Part shown: in pieces, positions 17,686 through 26,134 of the stretch | Numbering within the stretch: the first letter of the stretch is position 1 | Layout: each line of letters starts with the position of its first letter | DNA from: Paracoccaceae bacterium | GTDB lineage: Bacteria > Pseudomonadota > Alphaproteobacteria > Rhodobacterales > Rhodobacteraceae | Length of the DNA: 64,000 bases | Assembly (NCBI GenBank): GCA_022822495.1 | Contig: JAJEBQ010000019.1 | Coordinates: 1 to 64,000, forward strand | Reading direction: 5' to 3' | Notes under the pieces: generated by a model | Told to the model about the DNA's origin: nothing | The model's input: the letters and a program-made list of their open reading frames with translations, nothing else | Database searches by the model: none | Translations under genes and position numbers: made by a program

Positions 17686-18339
17686 TGGCTTTCCTCATCA
17701 AAATTTAGTCTATTTTTAAAACTTATTAAGAATTATAATGTTGTTGTCTTAATTACGCAACCCTCTTATTTATTATATGCGAAATCAGATTATAAATATG
17801 CTAAGTATAACACCTAACCGGAAGTCAGGATAATCAATCCAATTCACTGATAAATCAGCACTTTGCCTAAATACCTAATTATCTTTTGAACACCTAATCT
17901 ATATCAATCGACGCTTTGACGCCGGATGAAGCCTGTCTTGGTTGAACTGTTCCAGAGTAGTTACGAAATTACTGAACGATGAAGGGTTGTCTCGGGTGAA
18001 ATGTTCAGTTCTATCTAAAAATACAGAACAATTTTTGTATCGCACCCGCCTTAAAAATTAAATGCTAGTCAATTCCAATTATTCATATCCTGTAAAACGC
18101 GAACAAGCAAAGAGGCCTCAAAACCATGAAAGTTAACGGAAGTGTAGGGTTATTCTACTCAACAAGTGGAATATACATCAGGTATCAATATCTCAAATGG
18201 AGTGTAACGTTCACTAAAATTAGCTACGTTACGAAATGTATATCTAAGTTTTTAATGAAACCCTTGAAAATCTTAAGTAAATTTGGGAAGATACCGTTAG
18301 CCGGGACTAGTTGTAAAAGAATAAGGAAGGCCAATCTAA
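17686..18339. promoter_or_regulatory. AT-rich divergent control region between the catabolic operon and its regulator
   Basis: This 654-base gap separates the minus-strand operon from the plus-strand HxlR gene and must hold both promoters. It is strongly AT-rich. A pair of imperfect direct repeats lies at 17925-18006 (listed separately). A 74-codon open frame at 18126-18350 overlaps the regulator start and looks like chance translation of AT-rich sequence. I could not assign -35 and -10 boxes with confidence. Confidence 0.45.
17925..18006 (+). promoter_or_regulatory. Two direct repeats, candidate operators
   Basis: Copy 1 (17925-17952) and copy 2 (17978-18006) agree at about 23 of 29 aligned positions: both begin GATGAAG, share TGTCT and end TGTTC. 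Their starts are 53 bases apart, about five helical turns, so two proteins would sit on the same face of the DNA. Copy 1 contains the palindrome GAACTGTTC at 17944-17952. Position between a regulator and its divergent operon fits an operator for the HxlR protein; this is inference. Confidence 0.4.
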
Positions 18340-19317
18340 ATGAAGGCTGAGGTTGTCAGAAAAAACAAGAAACTAAAGTCAGCAACCATCCTCTTGGAGC
18401 GGCACTGTTCGGTTCGTCGCACCGTCGAGATTGTTCTTGATAGCTGGAGTTTTCTTATTCTCCGAGAAGCGTTCTTTGGTGTTAAAAGGTTCGACAAGTT
18501 TCAATCGCGTCTAGGTATCCCACGACAAACACTTTCGAACCGGTTAAAAAAAATGGTGCAAAACGGACTACTATCTACTGGAACACGCGATACTGGAAAA
18601 GGCAAGCAGTATTACTTTACCTTCCGTGGAAAAGATCTATTCTCGACGATGCTTTCGTTGATGGAATTCGGGGACAAATGGCTTGCCGGAGATGAACCAC
18701 CGCCCCTAAGATTGATTCACACCCGTTGCGGTAAAAAATGTCACCCAATTACAGTATGCGGTGAATGCAAAAAGCCTGTAACAGCATTTGATGTTGCATA
18801 TCGCGACGGTGCGGGGGCAGGCTACTCACCACCCGAAACTCGCCCTGTCAAGCATCGTAGTTCAGATCCGAAGGTCCTACAGAGGATACGCCCCTGCTCG
18901 GTGGCACGTAGCTTGGCAATTATTGGAGACCGCTGGAGTTTTCTAATCCTGCGCGAAGGTTGGTTCGGAGTGCGCCGATTTGATGAAATGCGTGAAAATC
19001 TTGGAATCGCTACCAATATCTTAGCTGATCGCCTAAATCGATTGGTCAAGGCAGGCGTCTTGCGCAAGGTGTCGTATAGCGCCACCGGTGACCGATTCGA
19101 ATACAGGTTTACTAGAATGGGCATTGACCTCTACAAACCAATGCTGGTCATGATGGCTTGGGGGGATAAATGGCTCAGTGATGGTAACACTCCACTACGA
19201 CTTAGGCATCGTCAATGTGACCACGATTTTCAGGCACAGGTGGTGTGCAGTGAGTGTCTCGAACCGCTCCGCGTAACAGATACTGATTATACACTGACAT
19301 ATACGCTGGATGAATAA
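18340..19317 (+). CDS. Tandem HxlR-family transcriptional regulator
   Basis: This 325-residue protein consists of two HxlR winged-helix domains, about 22-115 and 185-280. They are clearly alike: SWSFLILREAFFGVKRFD in the first and RWSFLILREGWFGVRRFD in the second. Each is followed by a Cys-rich segment (C130, C134, C140, C143; and C293, C303, C306) that resembles a zinc ribbon. HxlR proteins normally dimerise; a single chain with two domains could form its own pseudo-dimer. HxlR members often sense aldehydes, quinones or redox change. Divergent position suggests control of the catabolic operon. AAGGAAGG precedes the ATG. Confidence 0.88.
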   Translation: MKAEVVRKNKKLKSATILLERHCSVRRTVEIVLDSWSFLILREAFFGVKRFDKFQSRLGIPRQTLSNRLKKMVQNGLLSTGTRDTGKGKQYYFTFRGKDLFSTMLSLMEFGDKWLAGDEPPPLRLIHTRCGKKCHPITVCGECKKPVTAFDVAYRDGAGAGYSPPETRPVKHRSSDPKVLQRIRPCSVARSLAIIGDRWSFLILREGWFGVRRFDEMRENLGIATNILADRLNRLVKAGVLRKVSYSATGDRFEYRFTRMGIDLYKPMLVMMAWGDKWLSDGNTPLRLRHRQCDHDFQAQVVCSECLEPLRVTDTDYTLTYTLDE

Positions 19318-19503
19318 TCGTCTGACTCCTAATCCGCAGGCGAAAACCGAGACATTTCAACCTTTTTTGGTAAATCGGGAGTGGTTTTGTTGCCTGGATT
19401 TTTGTTGATTTGTCAAAAACAGGGTATTTTCTGGGCGGGCACTAACTATTTATAAGACCGGAATCAGAACAATCAATTATAGCTTATCCATAATTCGGAT
19501 ATC

Positions 19504-20151
19504 TCAGCTGTTTTCAGAGATTGTACCTCGTTCAATCACGAACATCTTGTCCAGCAAATTTTTGCAATTCTGAGTGTTAGACTCCGCAATCAAAATAGAA
19601 ATGCCCTCTGTTTTCATATTAGCAAGGATGTCAGAGATCCGGTTTACTAGAACCGGTGCAATCCCTTCGAAAGGTTCGTCCAGCAAGAGTAGCTTGTTGC
19701 TCAACATAATTGCCCGTGCCAAGGCGACAAGTTTTTGCTGCCCTCCTGAAATACTTGTGGCGGGCCTCTCTTTTAAAACCTTAATTTCGGGGATAAGATC
19801 ATAGATCCAAGCTAGACGATCCTGCCAATCGGGTATACCAACCGACCAAACTGGCGTCATGATGTTCTCCTCGGCAGTTTGCAAGGGCACCAATCGCCTG
19901 TCTTCAGGCATATACCCTATCCCAAGCTTTGCACGTTGATATGCCGGCGTCTTTGTTAATTCTAAATGGTCAAAAGTGACGTGCCCGGAAGTAGGGGAAA
20001 TCAGCCCCATGATTGTCCGCATGCAAGTTGTTTTTCCAGCCCCATTTACTCCGATTAGACCAACCATCTGGCCGGTCTGAATTTCAAAAAAACCATCACG
20101 AATAATTGATGCTGGCCCAATATCTACATTAACGTTTGAACCTTTAAGCAT
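19504..20151 (-). CDS. livF: Branched-chain amino-acid-type ABC transporter ATPase LivF
   Basis: This 215-residue ABC ATPase is of the LivF type: Walker A GVNGAGKTT, ABC signature SISGGQQKLVALAR, Walker B LLLDEPFEG, and the short C-terminus typical of LivF (about 230 residues in relatives). It starts eight bases inside livG and ends the operon. It energises the importer with LivG. The Liv family transports branched-chain amino acids, but also amides, urea and aromatic or dicarboxylic acids, so the neighbouring catabolic operon may define the cargo. Confidence 0.9.
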   Translation of the reverse strand: MLKGSNVNVDIGPASIIRDGFFEIQTGQMVGLIGVNGAGKTTCMRTIMGLISPTSGHVTFDHLELTKTPAYQRAKLGIGYMPEDRRLVPLQTAEENIMTPVWSVGIPDWQDRLAWIYDLIPEIKVLKERPATSISGGQQKLVALARAIMLSNKLLLLDEPFEGIAPVLVNRISDILANMKTEGISILIAESNTQNCKNLLDKMFVIERGTISENS

Positions 20152-20944
20152 ACCCGGCCCTTACTGTTTGTTCGTTTTCATAGGTCGATTTACGACTTTC
20201 ACCAAGAACATATTCAATCACTTTTGAGTCGTTCAAGGCAACATCTGGAGGTGCGTCGCAGATTATTTCCCCCTGGTAAAAAGCTAGAATTCGATCTACA
20301 TAGCGTCGGACAACTTCCATATCATGCTCAACAAACAACACTGTCGTGCCTTGCTCCTTTAGTGCGTTTACAACAAGGTCCATCAGATCAAATTTTTCTT
20401 CGCTTGATACGCCTGATGTTGGTTCATCTAAAAGCAAAAGTTTTGGTTTTGAAACCACTGCCATAGCAATATCTAGCAATTTCCTGACACCTTGAGACAG
20501 AGTGTTCGTTATTTTGTCACGGTGTTCGGTCAGATTGTACCGCCTCATAATCTGCTCACACTCATTAATCCGCTCGTCAGAATATAACGGTTTCAAAAGT
20601 GACTTTAAATCTTGCCTAGCAAGTGAGACCGCAACCAACAGGTTCTCCAAAACTGTCATAGTCATGAATACTTGGCTGATTTGGAAGGATCGGCAAGCCC
20701 CTGTCCTTGTGATGTCACGCGGATTAATACCGGTAATTTCATCTCCGTCGAATTCAATTAAACCACTAGTCGGTTTCAAATAACCTGTGACCATGTTAAC
20801 GAACACCGTCTTACCGGCACCATTAGCACCAATAATCCCGATAATTTCGCCATTTGCCACATCAAGGTTGATATTGTTAGCCGCAATGATACCAGCAAAA
20901 GATTTATGCAGGTCACGAACTCGTAAAATTAAATCATTGTTCAC
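20144..20944 (-). CDS. livG: Branched-chain amino-acid-type ABC transporter ATPase LivG
   Basis: This 266-residue ATPase has Walker A GANGAGKT, the family's weaker signature TLSQGVRKLLDIAM, Walker B LLLDEPTSGV and the LivG-type C-terminal helices. The start is GTG at 20944, which overlaps the TGA of livM as GTGA and has AAGGAAAAG just upstream. A longer frame reaching back to 21064 would overlap livM by 120 bases and adds no family sequence, so it was rejected. It works as a heterodimer with LivF. Confidence 0.9.
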   Translation of the reverse strand: MNNDLILRVRDLHKSFAGIIAANNINLDVANGEIIGIIGANGAGKTVFVNMVTGYLKPTSGLIEFDGDEITGINPRDITRTGACRSFQISQVFMTMTVLENLLVAVSLARQDLKSLLKPLYSDERINECEQIMRRYNLTEHRDKITNTLSQGVRKLLDIAMAVVSKPKLLLLDEPTSGVSSEEKFDLMDLVVNALKEQGTTVLFVEHDMEVVRRYVDRILAFYQGEIICDAPPDVALNDSKVIEYVLGESRKSTYENEQTVRAGYA

Positions 20945-21897
20945 AACACTTTTCCTTTTTTGGTCCAAAGACGCTGGATCAGAGACCACAATCCTTCGGG
21001 AAGGGCAAAGATGATTCCCAACAAAGTCCCACCAACAATTAATTGCCAGGCATGCGGTGCCCATTCGAAAGCAAAGGTGCGCAAGAATTCAAAAGTGATA
21101 GAACCAATAAAGGGGGCTACGACGCTTCCTGGACCGGACATAATTGTTATAAAGACAAGTTCACCCGAGACTGTCCAGTTGACCATAGAATCTGGATCGA
21201 CCTGCCCCAGAGACATAGCTATCAAGGCTCCAGAGACACCAGCCAGTGCAGCCGAAATTATATATTTGATGTGAACAGCCCTAGCAACCGAGTACCCTAG
21301 ATATTCCACACGGATTTCATTGTCGCGCACCGATGTGGTCAAATACCCAATTGCCGAACGCAGGTAAAATTGCACACCAATAATCGCAACAATACAAATA
21401 GCGATGATAGACAGAAACAACGGATATTTGGATGCCGGTTGCCATCCTAGAAAAGTGGTTTGCGAGACAGAAAAACCATCGGTAGAACCTAAGGCCTCAG
21501 TTTTAACCAAAACCCCGTAAAGAACCATCGAAAAAGCTAACGACAGCATAGCAAAGAAAATGCCGCGGTAATGACGCAACACGAACCCCAGAAAAAACCC
21601 TATAACGCCAGCAACAGTCAAGGCAATTACAAGACGAAGGATTATATCTGTCGAACCGGTGTGTTTTTCAAGAAGAGCAACTGCATAGGCACCCAACCCG
21701 AAATACAGCGAGTGACCAAGTGAGATAAGTCCGGTGCGCCACAACAGTAACAATCCCAAAACAGCAAGGCCACGTGCGAGACCAAACATAGTATTATTCA
21801 GAATCCAATTAGGCAATACAAGGCCTATACATGCTAAGGCCATAAATGCGACAATCACGCATCGGACTGTGTTGTCTAATAGTATTGATCTCATCAT
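20941..21897 (-). CDS. livM: Liv-type ABC transporter permease LivM
   Basis: This 318-residue, very hydrophobic protein has about eight to nine membrane segments. It carries the permease motif region of the family (TSVRDNEIRVEYLGY, the EAA-like loop that contacts the ATPases) and the LivM-type ending with PEGLWSLIQR. It forms half of the inner-membrane channel with LivH. It overlaps livH by one base and livG by four, so the set is one transcript. Two consecutive ATG codons make the exact start uncertain by one residue. Confidence 0.9.
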   Translation of the reverse strand: MMRSILLDNTVRCVIVAFMALACIGLVLPNWILNNTMFGLARGLAVLGLLLLWRTGLISLGHSLYFGLGAYAVALLEKHTGSTDIILRLVIALTVAGVIGFFLGFVLRHYRGIFFAMLSLAFSMVLYGVLVKTEALGSTDGFSVSQTTFLGWQPASKYPLFLSIIAICIVAIIGVQFYLRSAIGYLTTSVRDNEIRVEYLGYSVARAVHIKYIISAALAGVSGALIAMSLGQVDPDSMVNWTVSGELVFITIMSGPGSVVAPFIGSITFEFLRTFAFEWAPHAWQLIVGGTLLGIIFALPEGLWSLIQRLWTKKGKVL

Positions 21898-22793
21898 TAT
21901 ATTCTACGGATCTTAGCGGGCGCAAACAAACCCTCAGGCCGTACCATTAAAACTGCAGCCATAACCGCGAAGATGACAAAAAGCTCAAACTCCGGAAACT
22001 TATGCACAGCGATAGCGCGTAAGTTTCCAACCATTAACGCACCAATCAGTGCACCAGGAATCGATCCCATTCCACCGATTACTACTACAGCAAAACTTAG
22101 AACGATGATATCAATTCCTATTCCTGGAGCAACTGATATTGTTGGGGCTATATAAGCCCCCCCTAAAGCCCCAAGCATTGTACCCACAACAAAAGTCCAA
22201 ACAAAAACAGCCTTCACATCAATCCCAATTGCCAAGCTGATTTCTCGATCATAAATTACTGTTGACAGGATCTTTCCCCATTTGGTACAATTCAGCACAT
22301 ACCAACAGGCGAACGCTACGAAAGCAGCCAATCCTAGTAGTGTCAAAGAATAGACATCGCGGAAAATACCCCCCATCTCGACGCTGCCCAGAAAAACCAT
22401 GGGCTGGTAAGCGAAATAAGGATTTACTCCGAACACCAGCAGGATGAAATCTTCTAACACCAAAAACAACCCAAAAGTTGCGAGTATGACGATGACCTCT
22501 TCATGTTCATAAAGCTTTCGTAGGATCAAACGTTCAACCAGCACCCCTAGCACAATGCCAACGAACATTGAGGACAAGCCAATCAGGATGAACGCGAACC
22601 AATCCGGAAACCCTAATTCTGCGGCCAAACCAATTGCATAAGCCGCTGAATATGCCCCCCAGGCATAAAAGCCGCCGTGTGCCACATTGAGAATTTTCAT
22701 CACACCAAATACAATTGTTAGACCAACAGAGACGATAAATAAGTACGAAGCATAAGTCATGCCATCAAGGAAAACAGTGATTGCTGTTTGCAT
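21897..22793 (-). CDS. livH: Liv-type ABC transporter permease LivH
   Basis: This 298-residue permease has eight or so membrane segments. The LivH features visible are VFGVMKILNVAHGGFYAWGA near the N-terminus, IYDREISLAIGIDVKAVFV as the cytoplasmic coupling loop, and GGMGSIPGALIGAL near the C-terminus. It pairs with LivM. The gap to livJ upstream is 61 bases, the largest in the operon, which is usual because the binding protein is made in excess. Confidence 0.92.
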   Translation of the reverse strand: MQTAITVFLDGMTYASYLFIVSVGLTIVFGVMKILNVAHGGFYAWGAYSAAYAIGLAAELGFPDWFAFILIGLSSMFVGIVLGVLVERLILRKLYEHEEVIVILATFGLFLVLEDFILLVFGVNPYFAYQPMVFLGSVEMGGIFRDVYSLTLLGLAAFVAFACWYVLNCTKWGKILSTVIYDREISLAIGIDVKAVFVWTFVVGTMLGALGGAYIAPTISVAPGIGIDIIVLSFAVVVIGGMGSIPGALIGALMVGNLRAIAVHKFPEFELFVIFAVMAAVLMVRPEGLFAPAKIRRI

Positions 22794-22854
22794 TTTCTTT
22801 TTTCCTCAGGGCAGCGACGGGGGATATTTTTACCCAGCACCACTCAATTTATTT

Positions 22855-24168
22855 TTAACAATCGGAACCGGGCATGCCCGCAGCTAACCAGTCCTCAGAA
22901 AGCTGACCAGGAGGTGGCAGGATACAGTGTGCAGGATAAACTTTTACATCCACTACGGTCGGCTCATCCTTCTCGTCGTTCCAAGCAGTGATGCCATAGC
23001 CTACTGGATGAACGGCCTGATGACCCTCGCCCAGAGCAAAGCTGACATCACCTGCAAGCGAGGTGAAATTCAGACCCGTCATTGCTGAAATGATCTGATC
23101 CTTTTCCGGCGTGGTTCCATTGTCTGCAACAGATTTGTCCATAGAAGCCTTGAGAGCCAAAACAGACTGGGCATACTGATAGGAAGATTCAAGCGGGTAT
23201 ACGCCGTATCGCTCACGATAGGCGTTGATGAACCATTCGTTCAATTCCCCTTCCTGTTCACGAACTAGGATACCGAATTCGCCACGAGTTCCGATGACAG
23301 TACCAGCCGGAAAACGCTTGCCCAAGTTGTCGACAGCGGATGCTCCAGCCACCGAAATAAACTTCTTCTTATCAAAAAATCCGCGAACAGATGCCTGAAG
23401 GACTAAGGCCTCAATATCTCCATCCCAGAAGCTGGAGTGAACGAGGTCTGAGTCATCCAAAAGAATAGTTGAAATCTCTGTTCCATACTGTCCAGAAAAG
23501 AGTTTCGGGAATTGCGGATTATCAGCGGCTTGGGTCTCCGGTATAAGTTGTTGCATTGCAATGTCGAAGAACTTCCAAGAATCCTGACCCCAAGCATAGT
23601 TCTGATTGATGCCATTATATTTTTTAACATCGTCTAGTTGGTCACGGATATATAATGCAGCCGCCACACTATCACCAACCGCATGTGCCTGGGTTCGAAA
23701 CGTGTAATTCCAATCACTATCTTCAAACAGGCGCGGAGTGCCGCAGACCGACATAATAGTTAGTGTTTGCAGCTCTTCGGCAACCGGCGCTACCGACATG
23801 CAAGACCCCGAAGAGATGTAACCCAAAACAGCGTCTACTTCCTGTTTTTCAACTAGATTGCGGTACTCTGCCACCTGTTTAGCATTGCCTCCAGACTCAT
23901 CCGCAAAGATAGCCTCAAGCTGCAGCCCACCAAAACCGGCAGACTCGTAAGGCGCAGGCATTGAGCCTGCATTTATTGCATCAATTACCAATTCTGCGCC
24001 ATTCCGCCCAGGCACCCCAAATGGCCCAGCGGCTGGACCAGTCAGAAAAGAAACAACAGCAACCTTAAACGAATCGGCTGCCAAAGGCGGCGAAGCTAGA
24101 GCTGACAGGCTTACAAATGCACCAACCGTTAGCATCTTGAGACTATTCTTGAAAACTAGTTTGTTCAT
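22855..24168 (-). CDS. livJ: Liv-type periplasmic substrate-binding protein
   Basis: This protein of about 437 residues has a signal peptide of about 30 residues (MNKLVFKNSLKMLTVGAF, then an Ala-rich segment ending near PPLAA). It then has a type I periplasmic binding fold (VAVVSFLTGPAAGPFG, VDAVLGYISSGSCMSVAPVAEE). It is longer than typical LivJ (about 370) and ends with a Cys-containing tail, GMPGSDC. The start at 24168 is preferred over 24201 because AAAGGA lies ten bases ahead and the signal peptide then begins at once. The binding site is too variable to name the ligand; an acid handled by the adjacent catabolic operon is the likely cargo. Confidence 0.88.
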   Translation of the reverse strand: MNKLVFKNSLKMLTVGAFVSLSALASPPLAADSFKVAVVSFLTGPAAGPFGVPGRNGAELVIDAINAGSMPAPYESAGFGGLQLEAIFADESGGNAKQVAEYRNLVEKQEVDAVLGYISSGSCMSVAPVAEELQTLTIMSVCGTPRLFEDSDWNYTFRTQAHAVGDSVAAALYIRDQLDDVKKYNGINQNYAWGQDSWKFFDIAMQQLIPETQAADNPQFPKLFSGQYGTEISTILLDDSDLVHSSFWDGDIEALVLQASVRGFFDKKKFISVAGASAVDNLGKRFPAGTVIGTRGEFGILVREQEGELNEWFINAYRERYGVYPLESSYQYAQSVLALKASMDKSVADNGTTPEKDQIISAMTGLNFTSLAGDVSFALGEGHQAVHPVGYGITAWNDEKDEPTVVDVKVYPAHCILPPPGQLSEDWLAAGMPGSDC

Positions 24169-24207
24169 CGTAAAAAATCCTTTAAAATTATCTTGTGTCA
24201 TTAGGAC

Positions 24208-24314
24208 TTTAAAAATTTAGTCTTAAAATGCAACTATTAATGTATGATTTAAAAATTAAATGCAACTATATAATTTATGATTTAAAAATTTAGTCTTAAA
24301 ATGCAACTATTAAT
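24208..24314. repeat. AT-rich direct repeats upstream of livJ
   Basis: A 34-base sequence at 24208-24241 recurs exactly at 24281-24314. A shortened, diverged copy lies between them near 24248-24275, and TGTATGATTT flanks the copies at 24241 and 24321. The period is 73 bases. The array lies in the livJ promoter region, immediately outside the IS. It may be a regulatory array or simply slipped-strand expansion of AT-rich sequence. Confidence 0.6.
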
Positions 24315-24464
24315 AATGTTTGTATGATTTCAAAAACTCCTAAAAGAGACATAATTATTGGGGATTATATACTTGATTAAGCATTTCTGCCAACTTCCCT
24401 ATTGAATTTGAACGGGTCATGCCAAGAGCAACCGACACAAGACTATTCTTTCCCAACTTGGAAA

Positions 24465-24639
24465 GTAACTATTCAGGTATGGAACTTGTCCATATATTGA
24501 ACTTCAGTTGATTTTTTGCCTATATCTTGAAGGTATTAGAATTTTTAAAGACACAAATGTAATGGATTGTGCTGAAAAATACATTGGGGGATTCCGATTT
24601 TATCTATTTTCAGGGGACTCAGGATACCTGAATAGTTAC
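24465..24639. mobile_element. 175-bp miniature inverted-repeat element with 8-bp target duplication
   Basis: Perfect 16-base inverted repeats (GTAACTATTCAGGTAT) bound a 175-base non-coding segment. The 8 bases CTTGGAAA occur on both sides (24457-24464 and 24640-24647), a perfect target duplication. The element has split the non-coding part of the IS1595 element. Ends beginning GTAA together with 8-base duplications are characteristic of the IS66 family, so I infer movement in trans by an IS66-type transposase, none of which is in the window. Confidence 0.88.
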
Positions 24640-24874
24640 CTTGGAAAAACCTGTTTGCCTGCTGATATTGTATGGCGTATCAGTTAGAATCAAATCACCC
24701 GAATTTGATTCAATGCCCTTCAAGTATTTTCTATAATCGGAGCATTTAATATCAAAGGGCAAATGGGTCGGGGTCTGATTGAAATAAACTTTGGGCAATT
24801 TGATCTGGCGTTTCCTTTATCGGCAATAAGACACTTTCCATTATATCCTTCCTTGTTTATCAGTTGTCTGTAGA

Positions 24875-25738
24875 TCAATCCTTGCCCTGCATCAATCTCA
24901 CAGTATCTCCCATCATTACGATCGTGTCTTGCTTGCGAACGTTGTGACGAGTGACAAATTCGTTCATATATCGGTCAAGATGTTTAGGACTGAAATGGTT
25001 GAATGTTCCATGATAGCCCTTCTTGAGCAATGACCAAAAGGATTCAATCCCGTTGGTATGGGCTTGACCATTCACATATTGACTGACAGAATGCTTGACC
25101 ACCTTGTGCTTGTTGGGCAATTTCTGATATGATTTGTGATCATCGGTATAAACGTCTGCGTCCGGGGAAACCCTTTCAGAAATAAAAACCTGCAATGTTT
25201 CCTTGTCCGTTCCCGCAACCATTTTTGTACTGGTCTTGTTGGTTTTCCTGTCCTTTGCACCAGCAATGGTCGTTTTACCAACTGCACCCCCACCAGTCAT
25301 TTCCTTGCGTTTTGAATTTGGTAGATTCTTGCGTTTGCCACCGATAAAGGTTTCATCAACCTCAACATGACTTTCCATATTGAAATTGCCCTGTTTCCAT
25401 GCTTCCCTCAATCTATGAGCCAAGAACCAAGCGGATTTCTGAGATATTTTCAAATCCCTGTACAGTTTCATGCTGAAAACACCCTTGAGGGAAGTGGACC
25501 ACAGATAAATTGCCATAACCCACTTTCTCAAAGGTATTCTGGATCGGTGTATTATGGTATTGGTCTTGACATTGAAGTGCCTGCGGCAAGCACCACACCA
25601 GTAAGGTAATGGCTTCCTGTTTTCAGTTTCTTTTATTCTGGTATTTGAACCACACATCGGACAACAAATCGGTTGACCAGCCTTGCCCCACCTATTTTCC
25701 TCAAACCAGTTTTCAGCGGTTTGTTCATCGGGGAACAT
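24875..25738 (-). CDS. IS1595-family transposase
   Basis: This 287-residue DDE transposase has an N-terminal zinc ribbon (CPMC and CGAC), then the ISXO2-like catalytic domain with VEVDETFIGGKRKN, TDDHKSY and NGIESFWSLLKKG. The frame stays open upstream of the ATG at 25738 and continues to read like the family N-terminus (KDISLIELFEMFP), but no ATG, GTG or TTG is found before an in-frame stop. The original start codon has therefore been lost or a non-standard one is used, and the protein made from 25738 would lack about 10 residues. All catalytic residues appear intact. Confidence 0.9.
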   Translation of the reverse strand: MFPDEQTAENWFEENRWGKAGQPICCPMCGSNTRIKETENRKPLPYWCGACRRHFNVKTNTIIHRSRIPLRKWVMAIYLWSTSLKGVFSMKLYRDLKISQKSAWFLAHRLREAWKQGNFNMESHVEVDETFIGGKRKNLPNSKRKEMTGGGAVGKTTIAGAKDRKTNKTSTKMVAGTDKETLQVFISERVSPDADVYTDDHKSYQKLPNKHKVVKHSVSQYVNGQAHTNGIESFWSLLKKGYHGTFNHFSPKHLDRYMNEFVTRHNVRKQDTIVMMGDTVRLMQGKD

Positions 25739-25867
25739 TTCAAAGAGTTCTATTAAACTGATGTCTTTTCGGTAGAATTTGCCGGGAGTTTTTTGACCGA
25801 TTTTTTAAAATCCCCAATATACTTGTTAATTCATTATTACAAATACGGTATTTATTTTTGCTTAATC

Positions 25868-26132
25868 GTAACTACTCAGGTAGTCTCAGTGCAGATTAAT
25901 GAAGGTGTATCTGCTGGGCAAGATTATTTTTTAGGTTAGGTCTCAGGTAAGGGCACCGAGGAATCAAGCTGAGGCAAGTGAGTTGCGGGCAAAACTTAAC
26001 CAAACAGGCCCACTTCCAGAAACGTAACTAGGCCGAGGATATGGGTGTATTCATAAAACCCCTAACCAACATTAAATGTGCTCAACTAACCACACTTTAA
26101 TAATCCTCTTGTGAGACTACCTGAGTAGGTAC
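25868..26132. mobile_element. 265-bp miniature inverted-repeat element with 8-bp target duplication
   Basis: Inverted repeats of 21 bases with one mismatch (GTAACTACTCAGGTAGTCTC...) bound this segment. The flanks are GCTTAATC at 25860-25867 and again at 26133-26140, a perfect 8-base duplication. The element sits inside the right terminal repeat of the IS1595 element; the duplicated octamer is part of that repeat. Its ends match the other miniature element at 13 of the first 14 bases, but the interiors are unrelated. No coding capacity is seen. Confidence 0.9.
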
Positions 26133-26134
26133 GC

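Noticed and set aside
17953..17964. A further copy of the miniature-element end (CAGAGTAGTTAC)
   Set aside because: Only 11 of 12 bases match the terminal repeat, and no partner end or 8-base duplication was found nearby.
18126..18350. 74-codon frame before the HxlR gene, possibly a leader peptide
   Set aside because: Composition matches translation of AT-rich DNA; it overlaps the better-supported HxlR start, and no attenuator-like structure was seen.
20945..21064. Longer N-terminus for LivG
   Set aside because: The extension lies inside livM and encodes unrelated residues; the GTG at 20944 has a ribosome site and a GTGA overlap.
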